A stretch of 64,000 nt of DNA from Coleophoma eucalyptorum (GCA_026120035.1 JALRME010000025.1:62001-126000); one strand, 5' to 3'. Shown: positions 1 to 13,400, numbered from the stretch's first letter. Translations and numbers: made by a program. Notes: generated by a model not told the origin, from the letters alone.

Positions 1-2019
1 TTTTCACGTCGGTCCCAATGTTGCTGGCGCTGGTGCGGGAGCTGGTACTTACGAGGCAGACAAGCTTCACAAAAAGCACAATAATAATCCTTCCCAGTCA
101 TCGTCTACTGAACACTCAACCAACGACAAATCTAAAGAGCACCACTTCGGCAGAGATGCCGCTGGCGTTGGTGCCGTTGGCACTGGTGCATATGAGCTTA
201 ACAAGCACCATGGAAATAAAATAGATGATTCATACCCGAAACATGAAGGATCATCAGGGAAACCACTTCCGACAGCACCAGGTAATCATGGTATCGGAAC
301 TGGAGCTGGACCTCAAAATGCTTTAGAGCGTGATGATCAGACGAGCAAAGATCATCACTACGGACGCGACGCCATCGCCATTGGTGGAGCAGGGACTATG
401 GGTGCAGGCATTTATGAAGCCAACAAACACCATGAAAATAGAGTCAATGAGCCAAGTTACTCCTCTACCACTGAGCCCGTTGGTACTACCACAACTACAA
501 CAACAACAATAGGCCCACACTCGTCAGATGCGGCTAACAAGGCGGATCCAAGAATAGATAGCGATCGCTCTAAGGAACATCATCACGGCAGAGACGCTGC
601 TGGTGCTACTGCCGTTGGAGCTGGTGCTTACGAAGCAGATAAGCATCACCAGAAAAAGGAGCTCGAGAAGGAGCAAAAGAAACATGCCAAAGATATTGAA
701 AAAGATCAAAAGCATGCTGCAAAGGAGCATGAGAAGGATCAGAAAAAGTATGAGAAGGAACTGGCGAAAGAACACAAACGAGAAGAGAAGACGGAGCATA
801 AGGGCTTATTCTCTTTCCTTAGTAGGTTTTCATGACTCCATAAGCAGTGGTACAGACCTAATGTGAGATAGAACGTGACAAAAATAAAAAGTACTCTCCA
901 GAGGAAGAGGCTGAGTTTGACCGCCTAGAGCGTGAGCACGAAAGCCATGCAGGCAGCAATACTGCGGCTGCTGGAGCTGCTGGAGCTGGAGCTTACGCCG
1001 CACACGAGCACAGCAAAATGCATGGGACTGGACTTGATGAGAAAAAGCCAGGAACTGATCTTGGTGACCATCTCCATGGAGTGGACAGAAACCGAGGCAT
1101 TACCCATGATCACGAAGGTATCCAAAACACTGTGTCTCAACATACTACCACAGGTCATCACTACGGTCGTGATGCGGCAGGTGTTGGTGCTGCAGGTGTT
1201 CTTGCTGAACATGAACACAAAAAACATGAAGGAAATTCTGGTCAGCAGCACCTTAGCACGGGTTCAGGTTATGGAGCCACCCCTAGCCAACAAGGACCTA
1301 GCCTCTCGGAAGCAAGTACCGATCAAGACGGAAATCCCCTTGAAGGCGCAGGTACTACTGTCGACCACCAGCCAATTGGAAGTGAGCATAACCATGGAGC
1401 GGATCTAGCTGTTGCCGGTGCTATAGGAGGAACTAGTGCTCTTGGAATGCATGAGCATAAGAAGTATGAAGGTACATCTTACTACCCCCGTGGTGGCCAG
1501 ACTTCTGGACTCTCAAGCACTGGAAAAGACGACCTTTATGGTCAAGATGCTGCTGGTGTGGGAGCTACCAGTGCTCTTGAATCTCATGGTTATAAGAAGC
1601 ACGAGGGAACTCTGGGCGAACATACAAAAACTCACGATTGGAACGATCCGAATGACCCACAGTCGCCGACATACACTCACTCGGGTATAGGCCAGACCAA
1701 CCACTCCAGCAGTCTGGCTAACAAGGCAGATCCTCGTGTCGATACCTCAGCCGCACCTCGTTCAACAGGGGATTCCAGCTATGGGACAGAAACTTTCCAT
1801 GGTATCACTGGACACTCTGGAACTACTCATGGCGCTGGCTATGGTGAGAGTGATAGGAACAGACTGCATAAAGACCCTCCAGCTTCACACCCAGCTGCAA
1901 GTGGTGTCCCTAGCAACACCAATGAGACAAATAGAATGATTAACGAAGGAAAACAGGGCCTAGAGCAGGACACTGGCGTAGCCAATTCGCATGGAACAAA
2001 CACTGCAACCGATTATTGA
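1..2019 (+). CDS. Histidine/glycine/alanine repeat protein, 5' partial
   Basis: No known function is recognised. The reading frame is already open at the left edge (frame starts at base 2), so the N-terminus is missing. I join exon 2-821 to exon 872-2019 through a 50-bp intron (822-871, GTAGGT donor, CTAAT near the end, TAG acceptor). This keeps the frame and replaces the apparent stop at 835; about 655 residues are visible. The protein carries about eight copies of a unit with the core GRDAAGVGAxGxxAYE followed by a His/Lys-rich patch (KHH, HEHKKHEG), separated by polar linkers. A strongly charged Lys/Glu/His segment lies just before the intron. The Gly/Ala cores resemble glycine zippers, and the whole is hydrophilic and probably largely disordered, as in stress-related hydrophilin-like proteins. 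That role is inference. No signal peptide can be judged because the start is absent. Confidence 0.8.
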
Positions 2020-2844
2020 GGGATTACGAGTGTTGTTAATGCTGGTGCGTGACGCTAGGGATTAGTACACGATGCTTTATGAGTTCACGCTTGCTATTGT
2101 ATCGTTGCGTCCTGGGTGGAATCATGTATTTATGAACAATAACAAACGAGTACATATCTTGCGTTTATAGTTATTCCTTTCGAGATTATTAAAGTGGTTA
2201 TGATATGTCTATCTCCTCGCTTATACGCGACTTCATGCCATCTTGTCCTGCAACGAGTGCAAGATTGACATATGATTTTAAACCAAACGATAAGATAATG
2301 ATGGGCTCAAAGATAAACACTTGAATAATCAAAATTATCGGCAAGTTGGCTGACTTTGCTAGCATCTCCCCAAAAACCTTAAAAGAAAAGGCGGTTCAAA
2401 CTGAGTGCGGGATACCTTGATGTCCAAGGTACAGTACCAAGTACCGTCACAATTAACTTTAAATACCCTGCGATAAACAATTGTATGCCTAATGCCACAA
2501 CAAATCTCGTATAATCTCAGTTGCCCTTTATGCTTCGCCAAAAGCCCACCTACGTACGAACTTACCCACTTTCCTGATTAGGCAATGGTGGTGTAATGAC
2601 AGGGAGAGCTCTGTTTCAATGCCGATGACGTTCCGGTGAGCTGCCTACCTCAGGCTATATTTCAACCACGTTTTCCTCATCCATTCCAAGTCCCATCCTC
2701 GAAAACCATTGCTAGGACGGGTTTGCACATCCAAGACCAGAGAAAATAGTATGCCAAACTGCTTTCAACGGACCGCGAAAACTTACTGACTGCTGATACT
2801 AGTACCCCACTATAGAATTTACTGCCAATATTCTCCAATTCAAA
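2020..2844. other. Intergenic, no gene seen
   Basis: This is the 3' flank of the repeat protein and the promoter of the aldo-keto reductase. Short open frames here have no coding character. No RNA gene was recognised. Confidence 0.6.
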
Positions 2845-4002
2845 ATGCCAGCCCCCCAAGGATATCCTCAGACGGGCAAACGCTTCGAGCCCAAGAACAT
2901 GCTCTTTCGATACCTAGGTGATACAGGTCTCAAGGTATCAGTGCTAGGACTCGGAGGATGGTTGACATACGGAAGTGACAAAGGTGTGAAGGAGGTCGAG
3001 CAGACAGCAGCTTGTCTGCAAGAAGCCTGGGACCACGGTATCAACTTCTTCGATACTGCCGAGGTGTATGCCGAGGGACAAAGCGAGGTGATTATGGGCA
3101 AGGCGTTGAAGAAGTGTGGGTTCGAGAGAGATGACTATATCATTACTACCAAGCTGCATTTCGGTGATGGTATGTATGCTCCAGTTGAATCCATATGTAA
3201 TCACAACACTAATCTCTCATTCTCAGGCAATGGATTCCCAAACAACCATGGTCTCTCACGCAAGCACATCATTGAAGGCATGAAGCGCTCCCTCGCACGA
3301 TTGGAACTCTCGTCTGTCGACGTCGTCTATGCCCACCGTGCAGACTTCTGGTGCACACCTATGGAAGAGACAGTTCGCGCATTCAACACGCTGATCCAGC
3401 ATGGCCATGCGCACTACTGGGGAACATCAGAGTGGTCCGCTTTCGAGATCGAACACGCACAACATATCGCTACCAAGCTTGGCCTGATCGGCCCTGTCGT
3501 TGAGCAGCCACAATACAACATGTTCGCGCGTGAGAGATTCGAGGCTGAGTACGCTCCATTGTACAAGCTGTACAACTATGGAACGACCATCTGGTCCCCA
3601 CTGGCCCAAGGTCTCTTGACTGGCAAGTACAACGATGGCATCCCACCCGATTCGCGATATGCCACAGTTGCGAAGGAGTCGGCGTCGAAGTTTGAGAAGG
3701 AGGAGACAAAGCTGCAAATCGAGAAGGTGCGCTCATTAACCAAGATCGCTGAGAAGCTGGGTGGCAGCGTGGGCTCTTTGGCGCTTGCCTGGGTGATCAA
3801 GAATCCGCATGTCTCGGTGGCGATCCTTGGTGCTACCAAGAAGGAGCAGATTACGGAGAACGTCAAGTGTCTTGAGCTTTTGCCAAAGTTGACGGATGAG
3901 GTTATGAAGGAGATTGAGGCCGTGCTTGGCAATTCGCCTTCTATGCCGGGCCCTACCCCACCATCTCGTGGACAGATGACGCTGAACAAGTCACTCTTGT
4001 AA
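2845..4002 (+). CDS. Aldo-keto reductase, Kv-beta-like
   Basis: NADPH-dependent oxidoreductase of the aldo-keto reductase superfamily, closest in pattern to the potassium-channel beta-subunit-like group of fungi. Exons 2845-3169 and 3227-4002 give 366 aa. The 57-bp intron (3170-3226, GTATGT...CAG, CTAAT branch) has no stop and is a multiple of three, so unspliced RNA would still read through as 385 aa. Splicing restores the family sequence leading into NNHGLSRKHIIEG. The catalytic tetrad is visible: Asp70 and Tyr75 in NFFDTAEVY, Lys103 in TTKL, His145 in YAHRAD. The C-terminal part has the cofactor-binding pattern VAILGATKKEQI. ATG 2845 is the natural start. The substrate cannot be told from sequence. 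It is probably cytosolic, with no signal peptide or membrane segment. Confidence 0.9.
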   Translation: MPAPQGYPQTGKRFEPKNMLFRYLGDTGLKVSVLGLGGWLTYGSDKGVKEVEQTAACLQEAWDHGINFFDTAEVYAEGQSEVIMGKALKKCGFERDDYIITTKLHFGDGMYAPVESICNHNTNLSFSGNGFPNNHGLSRKHIIEGMKRSLARLELSSVDVVYAHRADFWCTPMEETVRAFNTLIQHGHAHYWGTSEWSAFEIEHAQHIATKLGLIGPVVEQPQYNMFARERFEAEYAPLYKLYNYGTTIWSPLAQGLLTGKYNDGIPPDSRYATVAKESASKFEKEETKLQIEKVRSLTKIAEKLGGSVGSLALAWVIKNPHVSVAILGATKKEQITENVKCLELLPKLTDEVMKEIEAVLGNSPSMPGPTPPSRGQMTLNKSLL

Positions 4003-4662
4003 GTGGACGTGTTTTAGATGCATTTTAACAGGGCCGAGACGAATTGACGCCGTGCTCTAGAAATTGATCTACGGAGTTGACATTATACCAGACCATGACG
4101 ACCATTCTTTCAAATCCTGACAGTGTGAATCTTGCAAAGTATTGACCTTACATGAAAAGCAAGAGAAATGTTACTGAATGATAAAATATGGTAGTATAAG
4201 TGTTGACTTTTTTGAGCTGCTGATTTGTGTCTTATGTCTAGTAGAATAGACAACACAATATGAACATGATCTGAATCAATAAACTGTTTATAAGCTTGGA
4301 TTGTATTCATGTTTACAGGTCCGCACTATTCCTATCTAACATCGGAGAATACACCATCTCTTAGATTACTCTCCTAAATCCAACAAGTACATATCCCTCC
4401 TAGGGGACAGTCAAGAAGTGGATCCGATGACTACTCGCCTTTCATCCTTGCCTCCGGTGCCGCTGTCAATTCTCTGAACAATTGTCCCCACAGCGGCTGC
4501 GGAGCAGAAGTCCAGCATCAAGGTGATTGGGATTGGCACCGTAAATTATACTCAAGCATGCTGCTTGAGATGTTATTTTCCTGGTAAAACCTTTTTCAGT
4601 TTCAAGTGTGGAAATCCACTGATCTCAACTTGTGGGTACTTCGTTAATCATGCATTATGTTT
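4003..4662. other. Convergent intergenic region
   Basis: Shared 3' flank of the aldo-keto reductase (plus) and the Zn2Cys6 regulator (minus). It is AT-rich, with no gene, tRNA or notable repeat seen. Confidence 0.6.
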
Positions 4663-7600
4663 TCAGTCCCTAGCGGAGCTCATGTCCATATTCCCAGTCA
4701 TAGTAGTCGCATGCGCAATGCTACCCGCATTTCCGTTGTCGAAGAAATTAAGCACGTCTTGCGGAAGATACTCTAACCAAGGCATCATATCTCCACCAAG
4801 CGCAGACATATCTATCTCCTGGCTCTCCATCATCATGTCACCAACACCACCAATACCCATGTAACCATTTCCACCACCAGGAAAGTTATTGCCGCTTGTT
4901 TGAGAGAAGTCCATAGTACTTGAAGTATTATGTTGGTTGTTAGGCGAAGTGATATTCTGTGCACGATCAAATGAATGTTGCGAGCTAGGAGTTTGAGCAA
5001 ATGGCGAGTTTTGTAGTCCGAGAAGCATTTCAGCATCTGAAGTGGTCGCTGGATCGGGAGATATGGCATTGTATTTTGGAACTGGAGGAGGCATAGCTCT
5101 CGAAGGTGGCTGCTTTTGCTGATAGCTCTGGTATTTGGTATGAAAATCGGAAGTTGAAGTTGAACCAGGTGTGGCTTCGGGTAAACTCTGCCGAATTGGA
5201 TCATAAATCATATTGGCAGGTCCAGACGGTGCAGGTGGACCTGGATCAGGTCCATTCATGCTTTGGTACATGAATGTAAGATTCGAGCTCGGGGAATTTG
5301 TTGTTCCTGTCAAGGACCATCCAATAGCTTGTGCGTCTATTGCTGGTGACCCAGGCATCTCCATCTTTGGGGAACGGGCAAAGTCTACAAAGCGGCGACC
5401 CGGCGACGTAGCAAATGAGAGCTTCCGCCGCCAACTTGGAATCATGTCGGGTTTAGGAAGCTTAGTTGCTTCCATCTCCTGTTCAGTGTAGGTCTCGGGA
5501 TCCCTATTTAAGTTAGACCATGGATTTTCAACTAAATCCAGCTCATATCTTACCATATTCCCTTGGCCTTCTGATCAAGCGCTACCAATATGTAACGGGT
5601 TCCAGCCCAGTAGGTCTCTAACTGTTGAAGCGACTTATAGCAGCGTTGGTAGTTTTGGTTGGCCGCTGATGCTAGTAACGAGTGTTTCTGCTTATTTTCG
5701 GCCTGGTTATATTTGCGTCTACTATCTTTTGGCGGACTAGCATCTCTAGAAGTTGGTTGCGACGATGTGTGGGCTGCTTGTTCCATCAAGAATGCACAAG
5801 CTGCGATATACATAGGCTGACTAGTGAATGGGTTGCCAATAAAGCTCTTTGGATCAATAAGTTCTGCAAAGGCTAATATGTCCGCGATGGTTTTTGCGGA
5901 TGACATGCTGAGCTCACGGCTGTTTGGCAAAAGTTGGAGGATCTGTCCTTCGAATGAGTGCATTAATGTGGGCTGATGAAGGAGCATTATTAGAGTGTGG
6001 AACCAAAAGTGCACCTGCAGCATATCAGCGACCCTGTAGATTAAGAAGAGTTTGAAATACTTACAAGAATGAAGTTTGTACCTTCGCCAGACTTGACGTA
6101 GTGCTGAAAATTGGTTGCATTGAAATTTAGTCGTTGATCAAGTCGTTGGTATAACTGCGTCAGATCCTTCTCCATGTCCGATAGGCCCTCCATCTTCTGA
6201 GGCGTCACGTCTTTAACGTCTCTGATATTGTTCAACAGATCCGAGACCCTACCATAGAGTTGAATGATCTGAATCAAAGCAGGGAAAGGATTCGGCCAAC
6301 CGCTTTGCGGATTGGAGACCACCGTAGGAAAGCTAAGTTCGAAGTCATCATCCCTGAGTGTCACCGGTCTGCCTGTACCACTCGAAATAACTCGATCCAG
6401 CATGAATACCGTCCATAAGGTATCGATTCGCTCCTGCTCAATTTCGGATCTCTCTTTCTCGCTGATAATAATCTGATCTTCTGGCGATGAATGAGCATCG
6501 CCATCTACACTTGCCCGCCGATTTTGAGGATCTTTTTGACCTTGGTGCTTCACGCCATCCAATTTCTGTAAGCCAAGATCGACAGCCATTCGAATAGCAC
6601 ATCCTAGATACATCCACAAGGCGCTGTCTTGGCCCGCGCCAAATCCTTCATAGGCAAGCAGTAAGCATGCTTGAACCGCAGCAACTGATGGTGCTGGGAA
6701 CGTGTCTACAACTGCACCCTTAGCTCTCTGTGCAAAGACATGGCCATATTCGGACTTGGGATAATTGGAGTCGTGAGAAACGGTTAGTAGAGGGTGGTCT
6801 GAGAAGCGGGCAGCTAATGCACAAATAGCATCGACGAGAATTGCCTCTATTCGTTTTTCTTCGACCATGCGCACAAACTTATCCTGTCGAAGGAAAGGAT
6901 AGTTGCAACCAAGATGAACAAAGAACATTTCCACGAGGTGAATTATGAGACGATTCACTGGGAGATGATCGGCAGGATCATAAATCGGCATCTCCACAGA
7001 TGACCTTGGTTCTGTACCTGTTTGAGATGGTGTGCCATGACCTGCATAGACCGATCCTCCTCCAGATCCAGGAGACATTCCAATTGCAGATCCAGCGCCG
7101 GTACTTCTGCGATGTTCTCTTACAGATACCACCATCTGCTTAAACCCTGGTACAATCGCTGTCGGGCCAAAATAACGAAAATATGGAACGCGGTGACTTT
7201 CGCTGAGAGATGGTGGTGATCGATCACTGGTACTAGGATCGTCTGGGGAAAATACGGGTGCTTCCCGATAATCGCTGAAGGACTTCGGAGTATCACGATT
7301 CTTTCTTCCTAGAAGTTCCCTCTCACGCACTTCGGAGGGATAATTGGTTCCGACATAGGAAGGAGTCGAATTTGTTCGGAAGGGTGTAGGAGGCGCATTG
7401 ATGCTGCGTATTCGACCATCATCGTACTCTTGATGTAAGATTTCTTTGGACTCGTCTTCATCGTCCTCAATTTTTGCATCTGACCCTCGGGGTCCTCTTC
7501 TCCCTTCTTTACCTTCAGGCTCGTATCCAAGACAATCGTGTCCCCCCTCTACACATGTAGAGCAGACAGGCCGCGTGCCATCACAGCGGGTCTTTCGTTT

Positions 7601-7799
7601 GCGACATGTTCGACAGCTATCTACGAGTCAGCCTTGCACGATGACATCAACGCGACTATTAAGCATAAGCAACGCATCAAGTAAGAAACCAAACATACGC
7701 AGCGTTTATGCGCCTTCTTTTCGCCGGCGGCTGTCCTTCATTGTTGACGAAACGAATTTGTTTGGGCGGTGGTAGCACTGGTGATCTAGGCGGCTCCAT
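4663..7799 (-). CDS. Zn2Cys6 fungal-specific transcription factor
   Basis: Predicted nuclear DNA-binding regulator of 984 aa. Exons on the minus strand: 7799-7699, 7616-6065, 6014-5554, 5503-4663; introns of 82, 50 and 50 bp keep the frame. The zinc cluster spans the first splice junction, around residues 35-62: basic KRRRINA, then CRTCRKRKTRC, DGTRPVC and STCVEGGHDC, i.e. six cysteines in C-x2-C-x6-C-x6-C-x2-C-x6-C. A fungal_trans middle domain runs from about residue 250 (VNRLIIHLVEMFFVHLGC) to about 460, including the hallmark MLDRVISSGTGRPVTL. The C-terminal 300 residues are rich in Ser/Pro/Asn/Gln and end with an acidic/hydrophobic stretch around WLEYLPQDVLNFF, a possible activation region. 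The target genes are unknown. An open frame starting at 7330 on a GTG codon is only an internal part of this gene. Confidence 0.88.
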
Positions 7800-10495
7800 T
7801 GTCGCAAAGCGACAATCGGCCCAATAGCAAAATTATACTGGAATCGCTATCCCCTCCCCCTATGACTGCGATGAGCTCACGGGCTCTCGTACTGGCATCT
7901 CCGAGTCGCCGTGTAGCTAGTCGAGAGAATGATCATGGTCCAGGACCGCGCAACGTTGTCGACTTGTAACGGGCGCAAAATACAAGCAAAATTGAATGAT
8001 GGGGTGAGAAGGCGAGTTTCGTTCGTGGAGAAGCACTAAAACCCCGCCCCGCCAACTGGGTCTACCGAGTCTCCATCTGGGGTACAGCCCGAGCCCCCTT
8101 TTCCCACCCGTGCTGCATTCCATCTAATTATCTACGTGCATTACATGAAGTCTCGGCTTTACAACAACGGTAACGAAACAGAGGCTGTCATAATTCAGCC
8201 TATATTACAATTCCTTGATGAAGCTCGAAAATTCCCCAAAGTTTGCACAATATGGCTCCGAGAGGACTGTGTCGTAACAATGGTATGAGCTGTGGTTAGG
8301 AAGGTCGAGTGCAGGCTTTCTCACGTACCTTGACCTTTCTTTCCATACGCCGACTTGATGTATCACTTCTCCCCGGTTCTCTTGTATTTTGATCTTATGG
8401 TCCTGAGTGCTGTAGGGCTTGACACTGCATTCGTCAAGTTCCCTGTACTTTGCAATCCGCTATTATGTCAATGCAAAGCCACATTCAACAACCAAGATCA
8501 AAGCCAAACGTTCATGGTTGATAGCAATATATACTTTATTTTGCCTTGGGAGAGAGTTTGATCAAGCCCCGCAGTATGGTCATGTTGGCCTTGTAATAGA
8601 CTCTGAACTTTTCGCAGTTCCATCCAATAAGCCCTCCAAGACAGTAAGTTTCTACCTGAACCCGCTGAACCTGCCCAACCCTGTTATACCTCTTCATAAA
8701 ATTTCTTTTTGCCGAAAGAATTGAGCGGGATCTTTCAAAAGAACTCAATATCTCAGCTCACAGGAGAGTAAAGCGGGCTGTTTCGAGGCTTTCTTTCACC
8801 AGGCATGTTTCCGGCTTTAGTGTTGGTTTTCACCAACCTTCTCTTTACTTGTAGTAATGATGTTCAGGTATAATAAGTTGTTACTTTTCATTTCACTACA
8901 CTCGGTGTACATATTTACCCCATCAAATCTAAGTTTAGGAATCTTCATATAGCTGTATGCTACCACAGTTCTAGCACTGATAGGGGTAGAGAAAAAATAA
9001 ATATAGGCGCGGATTCCGCGCTATTTCACTTACCTCGCGTCACCATAACTCTGAATTACCTTCTGGACATACTATCACTTTATTGCTATGGTAAAGACTC
9101 AAGGTGGTTCCTCTATGGCATACAATGAAGCAATAAAGCTGAGTTGGAAGAATCAAAATGTGGTCTTAGTCAAGAGCGATTAATAGCCTCGAACCAAGTA
9201 AGCGTCTCATGGAACGAAGTCCCTGACTCGAATCACTGGTCCGTATTCGCCCGATGATATTTACGAGGTGTAGACGAAAGTGCTTACAATGCTTCCTCTT
9301 TGGTCATCTTGCACTTCGTATCCTTGCCAGACAACTCATTGCATGGTAACCTAGCGATGATTAGCAAATCTTAGGCTGCGCTATCCTCTCTCGTCGCTGC
9401 CGCTGCCATACAACTCTACTGCAAGCCTTCACCATATCGAATAAGAACAAAACATCAGATGCTGACATGACTTCTCTATTATTGCTTAGGAATCTCTGAG
9501 ACTTCGTAGGGGACAGAACCAGGAGTTAGAGGTGCTCTACGGGGTACTGACACCAAAATTCTTGAAACTGATCAAACTACCGAGATGGTATATTCATCAT
9601 CTCAAGGCTCTCCAAAGGCGGATCCACAGTCCACGTAGAAATAACATGGAACTGACACCCTCGACGCTAATCAAGCTACCGAGAGATCATCCATACTCTC
9701 CAAGCTCCCCTAATCCTGGTTCATGTAAGCACTAGATCTACAGTACAAAGAGGAAAATAAATACAGATGTAGATCTGGGAAGAGTGATCTGGACATTATC
9801 TGGACCCTTGATCTCAAGGCTATAAAGCGAATCCAACTCAGTACACTATTGCAATTCCCACCTGGCGAAGACGAAAACGAATTGTAAATCGAGATCTGTA
9901 ACGCTTTCTCCGCATGGACTATTATAGCGCTTCATACCATGACAGAAAACTAGTGCGGTTGTGTATTCTATGTTTTAGTAAAATACTCCTGTTTTAGAAT
10001 TTAAGTGAATTGCCTTTTTCTTTTGTGAAGGATACAGCCACCAAAAATATTACAGAAGAGGTACTGAAGTGGATAATATCATAGCAAGGTCAGGTATGAG
10101 GGTTTCCCTCTACGTCTCAGAGAAATCTTTGCGTGGCTTTCCACGGGCATTTCTACTGTTTTACACTGTAAGTCAGACACCAATGTATTTGAAAGGACTG
10201 AAAAGTTATCTTCTTGGTTTTAAACATGGAAAGACAATGAGGAGTGAGAGATGAGGGTTTTTATTAGAAAGACCATGATAATCACAGCCTAGTCGTGTGC
10301 GAGCACATTCCTAAAGACTACCAAGAATGCAAGTATCATGCAAAGGAATGTAAACAACAAGATCAAACCAGCCCGCTCGCATACATGCTTGTTTATCATA
10401 AAAATGAGGGACACATTAAATACATCATCATCATCATCATCATTCTATTTCCATTTCAAGTGCACTATCATGCTGTAACCCTCGCTTCATATCTT
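7800..10495. other. 2.7-kb intergenic region
   Basis: Promoter side of the regulator ending at 7799 and 3' flank of the acidic membrane protein. Open frames are short, and several begin on non-ATG codons. A weak degenerate direct repeat occurs at about 9544-9612 and 9651-9712. A (CAT)n microsatellite lies at its right end. No gene can be supported. Confidence 0.5.
10423..10443. repeat. (CAT)n trinucleotide microsatellite
   Basis: About seven CAT units just downstream of the stop codon of the acidic membrane protein, in its presumed 3' UTR. Confidence 0.85.
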
Positions 10496-13400
10496 TCAAA
10501 TCTTTCTTTTCTGGCCACCAACAATCTCAACACCCTTACCAGACCGAGCTACCTTGTTGTTTGCTGCAGCTGGCTTTCGAGTCACTTTTTTGGGGGCCGG
10601 TGGCTCGATGTGGTAGTGCTCCTGGTCGACGGCTTCAGACTCAAGGTCAGGCTGGGCTTCTTCAAGTAGCTCGAGATCGTACGCCTCTTCTTGGGAAGGG
10701 CTTTTCTCTATCTCCACCTCTTCCATAGCCGGAAGCAATTCATCGACAAGAGCATCCTCCGCATAATCACCGTAGTTTGAATACTCTTCAACTTCCTCAA
10801 CCTCTTCTGAGACTAAAGGCTCTGCCATTTTCTTGACAACAACCTCTGGCTTCACGAGTGGCTTGTTAGCCTTGGCAACCTTCTTGACCTTGGGTAATGG
10901 TTGAGCCTCCTTCAAGACTTTGTTTGTTCTTGCGGGTATCTCAGCATTCACCTTCAGTGGGTTCGGAATAGCTTCTTGCATGGTTTCCTGCGCCATGTCG
11001 TGGACTTGATTTGGAACGTGTGGATGAGAAGAGTGCAGAGGCACTTGTGGATCCCGTGGACGTAGTGCGAGGACAAGGACCAAAACGCTGAGTACACAGA
11101 TCATAACATTCTTGCGGTCTTTCATGGCAACCTTGAAAGCAGCAAGTAGGAGCTCCGGAAGAGTATCATCTCGTACGCTAGCCCGCGATTGGCTTCGCGA
11201 CTGCTGTCTAGGCTCTGGTGTCATTGGAGGTGCTTCTTCCTGAGTATGGCCATAAATCTCTCTCAGACGTTCTTCTGAAGCTTTCTTTCTCAAGGCTTCT
11301 TGCTCTACTTCTTCCTGGTGTTGTCGCAACACCTCCTCCTCAGCGGAAGGGGAGTGCTCGTCATGAACTTCCGATTCTGAGATAAACTCTTCATGAACAC
11401 GGGGAGCAGCATGTTCAGCCTGGAGCCTCTCGAGGTCTGGGAGAAGATATGGCTCAACAAACGGTTCGATCTCGACATCAACTCTCTCCATCTCCTTCCA
11501 GCAGGCAGCCCAAGCACCAGCTTTCATCAGCCCATTGCTAGCAAACACCTTGACTCTGAATTTTCGATCCGCACTGTCAAAGTCATTCTGCTCGAACTGA
11601 ACATTGCGTCCACAAATGTCACACCAGCCTCTATCTCGTCTCCTTGGTGCATCGTATTCCTCGGAATCACTGATATCTCCGGCAGACGAATCACATTCAT
11701 CAGGGCCCATATAGTGACCGCACTTCAAGATCCTTGCTCGCGGCCGGACTGGAAGCTCAAGAGTTTCAAGAAGTCTCTCTTCAAGAACCTCATAAGATTC
11801 TTGAGGGTGAGATAGTAGGATACCTCTTGCAAGAACCTGTTCACCCAGCTTTTCTTGCAGAAGTCGCCAACTATCTTTAACACCACTTAGGTCTACTGGA
11901 ATGTCTTCGTCCAGAAGATTCATGGCATCTGCGTATTGGAATTGGAGTGGAAGTACTGTAACATGCAATAGGACAAGAGGATGTTCGACCCTTGTCTTGA
12001 AAACTCGTGTTGGTGTCTTCGTTCGAGAGCTTGTTGGGGAGAAGTGAGAGTGAGAGAAGTCCGAGCCACGTCGAGATGGCGTACCAAGTCGTGAAACACT
12101 TGGATTGAAGTTTTGGTTGTGTCTCTTAGTTGAATGCGGTGAACCATAAAGACTCTGTGTCGGAGAAGACATTTGCATCGCACGAACAGAAGATGGAGTG
12201 CGGAAGGGTGGTCTGTTCAAAATCTTACTCGTGCCTGGGGTATATGGGGTAGTTTCCCTGTAGGATGTGGCACTTGGGATTCGTGAAAGTGGCTCCTCCG
12301 GTGCTGCTTCTTCGCCCACTTGCGGACTTGTTAACCTCTTCTCTTGATATGCCTCTTCACCGCTATGAAGGCCGTCGCTGGAGTTCATGCTGCTCCTTTT
12401 GCTTTGATCTGAGTTGTGGCTGAAGACATCATCCTCGATATCCCCATCATGGTGAGAGCTACTGTCTCCTTCATCATGAACCGACTGATGCTCTGTTTCT
12501 GTTTCAAATGCGCCCTCTTCGTTGCCATCGTGCGTTATTTCAGACTGGTCGCCATATGTCAACTCGGTTCCCTCATCATATATGAGTTCAGAGGCAGACT
12601 GATCATAGCTATCGTCTGTTTGTGTGCTCAGAATGGAGCTCTCATTGTAGTCGTCTTGCTCGATGCTAGCAACGACTGCTCGGGCTGCTGCTTGAATCAA
12701 AGCCTCCGCCCTCTCCATACGAGTTTGTTCCTCATCTTCTATGGCATGGTCCTCATCATGGAGATAACTTCCGTCATAATCAGTTCCCTCGTCGGTATAC
12801 TGAAGTTCACTTTGGTCGTGCTCATCATGATCTGGATTTTCGTCATCTATAGGCGCGTGAGTGTCGACTGTCTCGTCGTCTTCGACCTCTCTCTTCTCAT
12901 AATCATGTCCGATTTCTACAGGCTGGTTTGTCTCTGATTCTTCTGAGTTGTCATTGGCCAAACCATCATCGTCGTCATGGATCGAAGATTCATTGTGGGA
13001 TGCTCCTGTTTCATCTTCATTGGTCGGGGTGATATTGTCTCCATTGTCACCTGGCACACTGTCCTCGTCGTTTTGCTCTTTCGGCACGACCTCTTGCTCT
13101 TCGTGTTCACCCTCAAGCTCCTCGGGGCTAGTTTTCTCTTCTTCCATTGAAGCTTCAGTCTCAAGCCCCATGTCACTCTCTCCTTTTTCGTCTAGAGGAG
13201 CTTCTTCAGTCTCGACGGCCACATCCTCCGCCTCCTTTGTCTCGAGTTCTATCTCGTCTTCTGGTTCCTCCACCGCTTTCTGCATGTCTTCTACTTTATC
13301 GTCCGTAGGAGTTTGATTCTCTTCCAAATCATGGATTTCACCAGAGTTACCTGTGGTATCTTCGACATGGGGCGCAATGTGCTCATCGAGCACCTGAGCT

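Noticed and set aside
4663..7799. Identity as the xylanase regulator XlnR/Xlr1
   Set aside because: The zinc-cluster sequence (CRTCRKRKTRC) does not match the XlnR cluster as I know it; kept as an unnamed Zn2Cys6 factor.
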